A program made the translations under genes and the position numbers. Positions 56,266-64,000 of a DNA stretch of 64,000 nucleotides are shown here, in pieces. The DNA comes from Micrococcaceae bacterium RIT 802 (lineage in GTDB: Bacteria; Actinomycetota; Actinomycetes; Actinomycetales; Micrococcaceae): NCBI GenBank assembly GCA_016892645.1, contig JAFEMX010000001.1, positions 248,001 through 312,000 of the forward strand. The letters run 5' to 3'. Each line of letters begins with the position of its first letter. Position 1 is the first letter of the stretch. The notes beneath the pieces were generated by a model, which made no database searches, was not told the DNA's origin, and worked only from the letters and a program-made list of their open reading frames with translations.

Positions 56266-56272
56266 TGGATCC

Positions 56273-58147
56273 ATGTGTGGAATTGTTGGCTATGTTGGCC
56301 GCCCAGGAAAAACGACCGGTGACCACGGCGCCCTCGACGTGGTGCTCGAGGGGCTGCGGCGCTTGGAATACCGCGGCTACGACTCCGCGGGAGTCGCCGT
56401 GCTCGGCGAGTCCGGAGTGGAATCCCGGAAGAAGGCCGGAAAGCTGGTCAACCTCATCAACGAACTTGAGGCCAACCCGTTGCCCGAATCGTTGACCGGC
56501 ATCGGCCACACGCGCTGGGCCACCCATGGTGGCCCCTCGGACAACAACGCGCATCCCCATCTCGCCGACGGCGGGAAACTGGCGATGATCCACAACGGCA
56601 TCATCGAGAACTTCGCTGACCTGCGTCAGGAACTGCTCGCCGCCGGGTACAGCTTCGCATCCGAGACCGATACCGAGGTAGCGGCCGTGCTGCTCGGTGA
56701 CATCTATGCACATGCCGGTGGGCGCGACTTGGCCACGTCCATGCAGCTGGCATGCCAGCGCCTCGAGGGCGCCTTCACGCTGCTGGCCGTCCACGAGGAC
56801 CAGCCCGGTGTCGTCGTCGCCGCCCGCCGCAATTCGCCGCTCGTCGTCGGATTGGGGGAGGGGGAAAACTTCCTGGGCTCCGACGTCTCCGGGTTCATCG
56901 ACTTCACCCGCCGCGCGGTCGAGCTCGGACAGGACCAAATCGTCACGATCACCCCGGACCACCACGCCATCACCGACTTCTACGGCAACCCCGCAGAAGG
57001 CACCGAATTCCATGTGGACTGGGACGCCGCTGCGGCAGAGAAGGGCGGCTTCGACTCCTTCATGGAGAAGGAGATCTTTGACCAGCCCGCCGCCGTCGCC
57101 GATACCCTGCTGGGCCGCTACGACGTCGACGGCCGGATGACGCTGGACGAATTGCGCATCGATGCCTCCGACCTCGCCGGGATCTCGAAGATCATCGTGC
57201 TGGCCTGCGGCACCTCGGCCTATGCCGGGTCCGTTGCCAAATACGCCATCGAACACTGGTGCCGGATCCCGGTGGAGGTCGAGCTCAGCCACGAATTCCG
57301 CTACCGCGATCCGATCCTCGATGCCGGCACGCTGATCGTGTCCATCTCCCAGTCCGGGGAAACCATGGACACCCTGATGGCTGTCCGTTACGCCAAGGAG
57401 CAGGGCGCCAAGACGCTGTCCATCTGCAACACCAACGGCTCGACGATCCCCCGCGAATCCGACGCCGTGCTCTACACGCACGCCGGACCGGAAATTGCCG
57501 TGGCTTCCACCAAGGCCTTCCTCGCCCAGATCACCGCCACGTATGTGCTCGGCCTGTACCTGGCCCAGCTGCGCGGCAACCTGTTCAGCGGCCAGATCAA
57601 GGACATCCTGGCCGATCTGCAGGACATCCCGGCGAAGATCCAGGATGTCCTGGATCGCGCCGATGTCATCAAGGAACTGGCCCGCTCGATGCCCGACGCC
57701 ACCTCCGTGCTGTTCCTCGGACGCCACGTCGGCTACCCGGTGGCCATGGAAGGCGCCCTCAAGCTCAAGGAGATCGCCTATATCCACGCCGAGGGTTTCG
57801 CCGCAGGCGAGCTGAAGCACGGGCCGATTGCCCTGATCGACGACGGCCAGCCGGTGTTCGTCGTCGTGCCCTCCCCCCGGGGACGGCACTCGCTGCATTC
57901 CAAGGTGGTCTCGAACATCCAGGAGGTCCGGGCGCGCGGCGCCAAGACCCTGGTGATTGCTGAGGCCGGCGACGAGGCGGTCCGCGACTACGCGGAGTTC
58001 GTCTTCCACGTCCCGGAGACCCCGACCCTGCTGATGCCGTTGTTGGCCACCGTGCCATTGCAGCTCTTCGCCTGCGAGCTGGCCAGCGTGAAGGGTTTCG
58101 ACGTCGACCAGCCACGTAACCTGGCGAAGTCGGTCACCGTCGAGTAG
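56273..58147 (+). CDS. glmS: Glutamine--fructose-6-phosphate aminotransferase (isomerising)
   Basis: Makes glucosamine 6-phosphate, the entry to amino-sugar and peptidoglycan synthesis. 624 residues. The glutaminase domain starts with nucleophile Cys2 (MCGIVGYVG) and has [11 protein letters not shown]; two SIS domains carry [18 protein letters not shown] and the C-terminal [18 protein letters not shown], ending [11 protein letters not shown] 56273 is required for a free Cys. No ribozyme-type glmS riboswitch is seen upstream. Confidence 0.97.
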   Translation: MCGIVGYVGRPGKTTGDHGALDVVLEGLRRLEYRGYDSAGVAVLGESGVESRKKAGKLVNLINELEANPLPESLTGIGHTRWATHGGPSDNNAHPHLADGGKLAMIHNGIIENFADLRQELLAAGYSFASETDTEVAAVLLGDIYAHAGGRDLATSMQLACQRLEGAFTLLAVHEDQPGVVVAARRNSPLVVGLGEGENFLGSDVSGFIDFTRRAVELGQDQIVTITPDHHAITDFYGNPAEGTEFHVDWDAAAAEKGGFDSFMEKEIFDQPAAVADTLLGRYDVDGRMTLDELRIDASDLAGISKIIVLACGTSAYAGSVAKYAIEHWCRIPVEVELSHEFRYRDPILDAGTLIVSISQSGETMDTLMAVRYAKEQGAKTLSICNTNGSTIPRESDAVLYTHAGPEIAVASTKAFLAQITATYVLGLYLAQLRGNLFSGQIKDILADLQDIPAKIQDVLDRADVIKELARSMPDATSVLFLGRHVGYPVAMEGALKLKEIAYIHAEGFAAGELKHGPIALIDDGQPVFVVVPSPRGRHSLHSKVVSNIQEVRARGAKTLVIAEAGDEAVRDYAEFVFHVPETPTLLMPLLATVPLQLFACELASVKGFDVDQPRNLAKSVTVE

Positions 58148-58167
58148 CGCCCGGCCGCACGCGCTGC

Positions 58168-58203
58168 AACGCCCCGGTACCTTCTCGGTACCGGGGCGTT
58201 TTG
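58168..58203 (+). terminator. Intrinsic terminator after glmS
   Basis: Perfect 14 bp stem AACGCCCCGGTACC / GGTACCGGGGCGTT with loop TTCTC, followed by TTTG. Confidence 0.9.
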
Positions 58204-58208
58204 CACAT

Positions 58209-58784
58209 CTACCCGAGGGCGCGTTCGGCCAGGCCGAGGACATAGGCCGCCTGCCCGGCGTGTTGGGTCGTGTCGTTCAGGACGCTGACCAGCCGCGACG
58301 ACGCGGTGACCTCCGGCTGCCACCGGCGATCCACGATCCGGGGGAGGTCGGCCTCCGTCAGGGAACCGATGACCGCCAGCGTGGCCTGGTGCACCGCGGC
58401 ATGGTAGCCGCCCAGCAGGTGACCGTCAGTGACGGAGAAGGCCGCCACGGCCCGGGCTCCCTGTCCGAATCCCGTCTCGTGTGCATCGTAGGGCAGATTG
58501 AACCGGTCGACCCAGCCTCCCTGCTGCCACTCCTGCCCGTCGGGAATCCGGTGCTCGCCGGATCCGGCGGGTGCCGTCCGGCCTTCGAGCACCGCGGCGA
58601 GGTCGACCAGGTGGTCGTCCTGGACGCGGGCCAGATGCCACACCAGCCAGGCTGCGGAGTTTGAAGCGGCATCCGGCTGGTACGACAACAAGCGCGGATC
58701 GGCGTCGTGGACGAGGGCCGAGACGGTTTCGGCGACACGGCCAAAACCATCGGCGAGCAATTCCAGGGCGGCCGGAGAGGACAT
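58209..58784 (-). CDS. DinB/DUF664-type mycothiol-dependent enzyme candidate
   Basis: 191-residue four-helix-bundle protein of the DinB superfamily. The metal-binding triad is suggested by H50 (WLVWHLARVQDDHL), H128 (GGYHAAVHQ) and H175 (TTQHAGQAAYVLG). Members of this group in actinobacteria include mycothiol S-transferases and mycothiol-dependent isomerases; mshD in this window shows that the thiol is made. Substrate unknown. It converges on glmS. Confidence 0.8.
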   Translation of the reverse strand: MSSPAALELLADGFGRVAETVSALVHDADPRLLSYQPDAASNSAAWLVWHLARVQDDHLVDLAAVLEGRTAPAGSGEHRIPDGQEWQQGGWVDRFNLPYDAHETGFGQGARAVAAFSVTDGHLLGGYHAAVHQATLAVIGSLTEADLPRIVDRRWQPEVTASSRLVSVLNDTTQHAGQAAYVLGLAERALG

Positions 58785-58947
58785 GGTGGCTCCTTCGAGG
58801 TGGGGGAACCGAGGCTACCCCCGCAAACCCGACGGCCCAACCCCTCCCGACGGCCCAACCCTGCCCGTCGGAGTGTGTCGACCGTGCTGCGGACAACCGA
58901 CGACGGACGCCAGCGGCGGTCCGCCCATGGCCTCAGGCAACAACAGA

Positions 58948-58953
58948 TAAGCT
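58948..58953 (+). promoter_or_regulatory. -10 box candidate for acpS, leaderless
   Basis: TAAGCT ends 6 nt before the acpS ATG at 58960. No clear -35 was found. Confidence 0.35.
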
Positions 58954-58959
58954 GGTGGC

Positions 58960-59310
58960 ATGATTGTCGGCATTGGCGTTGATGTAGTGCAGGTTTCCCG
59001 GTTCAGAGCCCAACTCGAACGCACCCCGGCCCTTCGCGAGCGGCTGTTCGTACCGGCCGAACGTGAATTGAACATGCGTTCACTGGCTGCACGGTTTGCC
59101 GCCAAGGAGGCCGTCGCCAAGGCCCTCGGTGCGCCGGTGGGGATGAATTGGCAGCACTGCCAAGTCGTTGTCGATGCGGCAGGGGATCCGCAGGTCCTGG
59201 TGGACGGCACGGTCGCCGACGCCGCCATCGCGAAGGACGTCCAATACTGGCACTTGTCCCTCAGCCACGATGGCGACCTGGCCACGGCCATGGTCGTAGC
59301 GGAGCGCTAG
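58960..59310 (+). CDS. acpS: Holo-[acyl-carrier-protein] synthase
   Basis: Transfers 4'-phosphopantetheine from CoA to ACP. 116 residues; magnesium ligands D8 (GIGVDVV) and E50 ([11 protein letters not shown]), with [15 protein letters not shown] at the C-terminus. The next gene starts 3 bp after its stop. CoA supply (coaA) is encoded nearby. Confidence 0.95.
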   Translation: MIVGIGVDVVQVSRFRAQLERTPALRERLFVPAERELNMRSLAARFAAKEAVAKALGAPVGMNWQHCQVVVDAAGDPQVLVDGTVADAAIAKDVQYWHLSLSHDGDLATAMVVAER

Positions 59311-59313
59311 GCC

Positions 59314-60795
59314 ATGATCAACGTGTATACGGGAACACAAATCCGCGCCGCCGAATCCGGCCTGCTCGAGGCCGGAGAGGGCGCCGGGCTGATGCGCACG
59401 GCGGCCCATGGGCTAGCCCACCACACCATGGCACTGCTCCGCGCTCGCTACGGCGCGGTTTACGGGGCCCGGGTCGCAGCCCTGATCGGCACGGGCAATA
59501 ACGGCGGCGACGGGCTCTATGCGCTGGCCAGGCTGGCAGGTCGCGGTGTTTCCTGCACGGCCATCCTGCTGGGTGACCGGGCGCACCCGGAAGCCCTGGC
59601 TGCCTTCCGCCGCACCGGCGGGCGCGTGATCGATGGAGGAGTCCCGGCCTCGGGAGCCCGCGGGAAAACCCGCCGTTATCGGGATGCCGCAGAGGCACTA
59701 CGTAGTGTCGACCTGGTGATCGACGCGGTGTTGGGCACCGGGGCGCAGGGGCGCCTTTCCTTGCCGGAAGTCCCCGAGGACCTGCCGGTGGTGGCCTGCG
59801 ACTTGCCCTCCGGGGTGGACGCGGACACCGGGGCTGCACCCAGCGGCGTCCTCCCGGCGGATCTGACCGTCACCTTCGGGGCGTTGAAGACCGGCCTCTG
59901 CGTCGGGGCCGGCCGGTTACTGGCAGGCCGTGTCGAGGTCGTCGACATCGGCCTGGAAGCTGTGCTCGGCCAGCCGGACCTGCGGATCGTCAGCGGCTCC
60001 GACGTCGACGCCCTCACGCCCCGGCCGACGGGCAAGCTGCACAAGTATTCACGCGGCGTGCTCGGCCTGATCGCCGGGTCCGACCGGTACCCCGGTGCTG
60101 CCGTGCTCGCCGCGACGGCCGCCGTGAATACTTCCGTCGGCATGTTGCGAACCCTGGCGCCGGAACGCCCCGCGGCGTTGATGGCCTCCGCCGTCCCCGA
60201 AGCGGTTCCCGCCGAGGGCCCCGATGTCCGGGTCGATGCCTGGGCGATGGGCCCCGGTATCGCCGAGGACGCGGATCAGCTGGCCGCGGTCGAGCAGGTC
60301 CTGGACTCCCACCAGCGGGCGGTCGTTGACGCCAGCGCACTACGTGCCCTGCAGCCGGCCCAGGGGTATACGGGACTCGTCCTGACGCCCCACGCCGGTG
60401 AGCTCGAGGACCTGCTGGGCAGGGCTGGTGTGCGGGTCACGGCCGCCGACATCGAAGCCGATCCGGTCAGGTGGGCCCGCTGGGCAGCCGTCGGCTATTC
60501 ATCGGTGGTGCTCTTGAAGGGGCACTCGACGATCTGCGTGGCTCCCGACGGCTACACCGTGGTCAGCCTCAACGGACCCGCGCAGCTGGCCACCGCGGGC
60601 AGCGGTGACGTGTTGACCGGGATGCTGGGGGCGATGCTCGCGACCTCCGGCGCAGTGGGAGACTCGACGCATGGCCTGGTGGAACTGGCCGCCGCCGCAG
60701 CCTATCGCCACGGCGAAGCAGCGCGCGTGGCGGGCCGGGACGGCGGCTTCGGCGCGGGGCGACTGGCCCAGGTTGCCGGCCGGGAGGGTCGCTAG
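59314..60795 (+). CDS. nnr: Bifunctional NAD(P)HX epimerase/dehydratase
   Basis: Repairs hydrated NADH and NADPH. 493 residues: N-terminal epimerase with GTGNNGGDGLYALARL (59-74) and VACDLPSGVDADTG; C-terminal ADP/ATP-dependent dehydratase with GPGIAED, LTPHAGELEDLLG and AGSGDVLTGMLGA (about 428-440). The acpS-nnr order with fused domains is common in actinobacteria. Likely cotranscribed with acpS. Confidence 0.93.
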   Translation: MINVYTGTQIRAAESGLLEAGEGAGLMRTAAHGLAHHTMALLRARYGAVYGARVAALIGTGNNGGDGLYALARLAGRGVSCTAILLGDRAHPEALAAFRRTGGRVIDGGVPASGARGKTRRYRDAAEALRSVDLVIDAVLGTGAQGRLSLPEVPEDLPVVACDLPSGVDADTGAAPSGVLPADLTVTFGALKTGLCVGAGRLLAGRVEVVDIGLEAVLGQPDLRIVSGSDVDALTPRPTGKLHKYSRGVLGLIAGSDRYPGAAVLAATAAVNTSVGMLRTLAPERPAALMASAVPEAVPAEGPDVRVDAWAMGPGIAEDADQLAAVEQVLDSHQRAVVDASALRALQPAQGYTGLVLTPHAGELEDLLGRAGVRVTAADIEADPVRWARWAAVGYSSVVLLKGHSTICVAPDGYTVVSLNGPAQLATAGSGDVLTGMLGAMLATSGAVGDSTHGLVELAAAAAYRHGEAARVAGRDGGFGAGRLAQVAGREGR

Positions 60796-60802
60796 GCGGT
60801 AT

Positions 60803-62137
60803 TCAGCCAGCCGGGTCGAACTTGCGCCCGAGTGCGGCGACGGTCCAGCCGGCTTCCTCCCACTGCGAGAGGTCCAGCACGTTGCGGCCGTCCACCAGGC
60901 GTTTCCCGCGTACCCAGGGGGCCAGGTCCGCGGGTGTCAGTGCCTTGAATTCGTTCCACTCGGTCAGCAGCAACACCAGGTCGGCATCGCGGACGGCTTC
61001 AGCCACCGACTCCACGTACCCGAGGCGGGGGAACCGCCGTCGTGCGTTCTCGTTGCCTTCCGGGTCGTAGACCGTGACCTCGGCGCCGTTGTTGTAGAGC
61101 CGCCCGGCAACGTCCAGCGCGGGGGAGTCGCGGACGTCGTCGCTGTCGGGCTTGAACGCGACGCCGAGCACGGCGATGCGGCGGTCTGCGACGGAGTCGT
61201 CGAGCATCTGGTGGGCCAGGGAGACCACCCGGTCACGGCGGCGCAGGTTGATGTCGTCGACGTTGTGCAGGAAGGCCATCGTGTGGTTCAGCCCCAGCTC
61301 GCTGACGCGCGTCTGCAGGGCCCGGATGTCCTTGGGCAGGCAGCCCCCGCCGAACCCGACCCCGGCGTTGAGGAACTTGCGCCCGATGCGTGAGTCGAAG
61401 CCCAGCGCGTCGGCCAGCGTGCGGATGTCGCCGCCGACCGTCTCGGTGACCTCGGAGAACGCGTTGATGAACGAGATCTTGGTGGCCAGGAACGCGTTCG
61501 CGGCAACCTTGACCAATTCCGCGGTCTCGAAATCGGTGACGATCAGCGGGGTGTCCTGGCCCAGGGCCCTCGCGTAGACCTCCCGCAACCGGGCCTCGGC
61601 CGCGGCGGAGTCGACGCCGAACACCAGCCGGTCCGGGGTCAGCGTGTCCTTCACGGCGAAGCCCTCGCGCAGGAATTCGGGGTTCCATGCCAATTCCAGA
61701 TCCACACCCGGCCGGGCCTCGGAGGCGATGACGCCAGCCAGACGGCGCGCCGTGCCGACCGGGACCGTGGACTTCCCGACGATGAGCGCGTCGCGGGTGA
61801 TGTGCCGTGCCAGCGATCGCACGGCGGCGTCGACGTAGCGCAGGTCGGCCCCGCGATCGGCGGCCCGCTCGGGGGTGCCGACGCCGATGAAGTGGACGTC
61901 GGCCCACTCGCCGACCTCGGCGTAGTCGGTGGTGAACCGCAGGCGCCCCGAACGCACGTGCTTGACCAGCAACTCCGGCAGACCGGGCTCGTGGAACGGC
62001 AGCTCACCCTGGGACAGCCGGTCGATCTTCGCCTGGTCGACGTCCACCCCGACGACTTCGAACCCGAGCTCGGCCATGCAGGCAGCGTGGGTCGCGCCAA
62101 GGTACCCGGTACCGATCACTGAAATCCTGAGCGTCAT
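60803..62137 (-). CDS. UDP-glucose 6-dehydrogenase
   Basis: Oxidises UDP-glucose to UDP-glucuronate for capsule or cell-wall polymers. 444 residues; Rossmann motif GTGYLGATHA at 9-18, catalytic Cys266 in GFGGGCLPKD, and AWNPEFLREG, VKVAANAFLATKISFINAFSE and GVAFKPDSDDVRDSPAL, all typical of the Ugd/TuaD type. It converges on nnr with 7 bp between stops. Confidence 0.93.
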   Translation of the reverse strand: MTLRISVIGTGYLGATHAACMAELGFEVVGVDVDQAKIDRLSQGELPFHEPGLPELLVKHVRSGRLRFTTDYAEVGEWADVHFIGVGTPERAADRGADLRYVDAAVRSLARHITRDALIVGKSTVPVGTARRLAGVIASEARPGVDLELAWNPEFLREGFAVKDTLTPDRLVFGVDSAAAEARLREVYARALGQDTPLIVTDFETAELVKVAANAFLATKISFINAFSEVTETVGGDIRTLADALGFDSRIGRKFLNAGVGFGGGCLPKDIRALQTRVSELGLNHTMAFLHNVDDINLRRRDRVVSLAHQMLDDSVADRRIAVLGVAFKPDSDDVRDSPALDVAGRLYNNGAEVTVYDPEGNENARRRFPRLGYVESVAEAVRDADLVLLLTEWNEFKALTPADLAPWVRGKRLVDGRNVLDLSQWEEAGWTVAALGRKFDPAG

Positions 62138-62262
62138 ATGCGCCTAACTGTTGGGTGTGGCCGGGGGACTCCGACCATGTTAACCGTGCCGGGCGGGAGG
62201 ACGTTGAGCAACCGGTGAACGCGTGCTGTCCGCGGGCGGAATGATCGGAGTTCCCGCATCGA

Positions 62263-63717
62263 TCAGGCAGGGCCGACGGTGTCCGTGACCTGGGCTGCGA
62301 GGTAGGCGTGCAAGGCCTCGTGCTGGTCTCGTGGTTCGAAGCCCGTGGCGTGGATCCGGGTCAGGTCCAGTACCGAGTTCAAGGGGCGCGGGGCTGCCTG
62401 TTTGCCGGCGAAGTATTCTGGGGTGCTTATCCCGGTAACCTCGCCGCGGTCCCGGCCGGCGGCGGCGAAGGCCTCGGCCGCGATGTCGGCCCAGCTGGCG
62501 GGTTCCCCGGCGTTGGTCAGGTTGTAGGTCCCGGACGGTGCCTTGGTGGCGAGCAGGTGTGCGATGCCGGCGGCGATGGTGTCGGTGAAGGACAGGCGGC
62601 CGTATTGGTCGTTGACGACGGAGGGGCTGATCCCGCGGCCGGCGAGGGAGAGCATGGTCTTCACGAAGTTGTTGCCGTCCCCGATGACCCAGCTGGTGCG
62701 GATGAGGTAGTGCTGCGGGACCGTCGCGACGGCGAGGTCCCCGGCGGCCTTGGACTGTCCGTAGACGCCCAGCGGGGACAGGGCGGCGTCCTCGGTGTAG
62801 GGGGCGGGGGAGGTGCCGTCGAAGACGTAGTCGCTGGAGACGTGGACCAGCCGCAGGGAGTTCTCGGTGCAGATCCGGGCCAGGGCGGCGACCCCGGTGG
62901 CATTGGCGGCCCACGCCGCGGTACGGCCCTGGGGGGTTTCGGCCTCGTCCACGCGGGTGTAGGCACCGGCGTTGATGATCGTGGCGTAGCCGGAGAAGTC
63001 CAGTGCGGCCAGGGCGGCGGTGTCGGTGAGGTCGGCCTCGGCGCGGGTGGCGTAGTCGACGTCGTGACGGCCGGCGAAGTGCCGGCGCAGCGCGGTGCCG
63101 AGCTGTCCGCCGGCCCCGAGGACCAGGGTGCGCAGCGGGGCGACGGGTTCGACGTCGGCCAGGCGCGGATGGGCGCGGTCCTTGTCGGAGAGCTCGGCCT
63201 GGCCCAGGGGGATGGGCCAGTCGATGGCCGCCGTCTCGTCGGCGAGGTTCACGAACGCGTATTTCGCGGTGGCCTCGGCGGACCAGTGGTCGTTGACGAG
63301 GTAGGTGTAGGCGGTGTCGGGCTGCAGGGTCTGGAAGGCGTTGCCGACGCCGCGGGGGACGAACACCGCGGTGTCCGGCCCGAGTTCGGTGGTGAAGACC
63401 TCCCCGAAGGACGCCCCGGCACGCAGGTCGACCCAGGCGCCGAAGATCCGGCCGGTGGCAACCGAGACGTACTTGTCCCAAGGTTCGGCATGGATGCCGC
63501 GGGTCGTGCCGACGGCGGCGTTGAAGGAGATGTTGTTCTGCACGGGCCCGAAATCCGGCAGGCCCAGGGACGTCATCTTCGCGCGTTGCCAGTTCTCCTT
63601 GAACCAGCCGCGGTTGTCGCCGTGGACCGGCAGGGTGAGCACGAGCATCCCCGGGATGTTCGGCACGGGCGTCGCAGCCAGGGCGGCGGGACCGGCGGGG
63701 CTTTCGTCGGCGGCCAT
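62263..63717 (-). CDS. Fused dTDP-4-dehydrorhamnose 3,5-epimerase / reductase (RmlC-RmlD)
   Basis: Would catalyse the last two steps to dTDP-L-rhamnose. The N-terminal cupin domain (about 20-185) has GWFKENWQRAKM and the putative catalytic H76 in RGIHAEPWDKYVSV. The C-terminal SDR domain starts at about residue 196 with LVLGAGGQLGTAL, then NAGAYTRVDEAE, VSSDYVFDGT, VYGQSKAAGD and RTSWVIG. 484 residues. Starts 3 bp after the rmlB stop, so the two are coupled. Confidence 0.93.
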   Translation of the reverse strand: MAADESPAGPAALAATPVPNIPGMLVLTLPVHGDNRGWFKENWQRAKMTSLGLPDFGPVQNNISFNAAVGTTRGIHAEPWDKYVSVATGRIFGAWVDLRAGASFGEVFTTELGPDTAVFVPRGVGNAFQTLQPDTAYTYLVNDHWSAEATAKYAFVNLADETAAIDWPIPLGQAELSDKDRAHPRLADVEPVAPLRTLVLGAGGQLGTALRRHFAGRHDVDYATRAEADLTDTAALAALDFSGYATIINAGAYTRVDEAETPQGRTAAWAANATGVAALARICTENSLRLVHVSSDYVFDGTSPAPYTEDAALSPLGVYGQSKAAGDLAVATVPQHYLIRTSWVIGDGNNFVKTMLSLAGRGISPSVVNDQYGRLSFTDTIAAGIAHLLATKAPSGTYNLTNAGEPASWADIAAEAFAAAGRDRGEVTGISTPEYFAGKQAAPRPLNSVLDLTRIHATGFEPRDQHEALHAYLAAQVTDTVGPA

Positions 63718-63720
63718 GTC

Positions 63721-64000
<280 letters not shown>

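Noticed and set aside
56149-56272. glmS riboswitch-ribozyme ahead of glmS
   Set aside because: The gap to coaA is only 124 bp and the likely mRNA is leaderless; no ribozyme core is seen.
57601-57650. 11 bp inverted repeat inside glmS (GGACATCCTGG / CCAGGATGTCC)
   Set aside because: It arises from repeated Asp-Ile-Leu, Gln-Asp-Ile and Gln-Asp-Val codons in one helix of the protein; no reason to think it is regulatory.
56126-58243. 705-codon minus-strand frame across glmS
   Set aside because: Antisense shadow; glmS is intact with all catalytic motifs.

Overview
The window is a high-GC stretch of an actinobacterial chromosome, most likely from the family Micrococcaceae (Arthrobacter-like). I infer this from a GlnR-mycothiol synthase pair, a mycothiol-dependent DinB-type enzyme, a beta subunit opening MVASSTSN, many GTG/TTG starts, -10 boxes of the TAGACT/TAGGAT type, and ribosomal operons lacking the usual rpsD and rpsN. 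I cannot name the genus with confidence. No insertion sequence, prophage, CRISPR array, rRNA gene or integron was seen; one tRNA gene (Trp) is present.

Layout. 1-4.5 kb: partial mshD and glnR (minus strand), a divergent multi-pass membrane protein, a 39-residue single-span membrane protein, a nitrobindin-like haem protein and a YgfZ-type folate-binding protein. 4.5-6.3 kb: a GNAT protein and 6-phosphofructokinase (minus). 6.4-10.7 kb: an envelope-stress-like module in which two PspC proteins (one with a LiaF/toastrack-like C-terminus) and a two-span protein diverge from a PspC-histidine kinase fusion plus its NarL-type response regulator. 10.7-12 kb: a class I aminotransferase.

12-54.6 kb is an almost continuous transcription, translation and secretion superregion: tRNA-Trp, secE-nusG-rplK-rplA; a tandem GNAT gene; rplJ-rplL behind an L10 leader with an attenuator; an OafA-type acyltransferase and a thiolase; rpoB-rpoC; an ADP-ribosyltransferase-like orphan; the str operon (rpsL-rpsG-fusA-tuf); the S10 operon (rpsJ to rpsQ); the spc operon (rplN to rplO); secY-adk-map; infA-rpmJ-rpsM-rpsK-rpoA-rplQ; truA; rplM-rpsI; and glmM. 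These blocks are separated by clear hairpin terminators, and several promoter candidates share the same -10 type. 54.7-64 kb carries mscL, coaA, glmS, a DinB-fold mycothiol transferase candidate, acpS, a fused NAD(P)HX epimerase/dehydratase, UDP-glucose dehydrogenase, a fused RmlC-RmlD protein and the end of rmlB. This right part feeds cell-envelope precursors (GlcN-6-P to GlcN-1-P, UDP-glucuronate, dTDP-rhamnose) and CoA/ACP supply.

Most of the window is conserved housekeeping DNA. The parts most worth a second look are the PspC/toastrack/kinase module, the ART-like orphan between rpoC and rpsL, a possible three-way-junction RNA ahead of rpsM, the roughly 184-residue acidic extension on NusG, and a group of genes whose -10 box sits 6-7 nt before the start codon, suggesting leaderless mRNAs. 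All family calls rest on reading motifs by eye; no database search was run.
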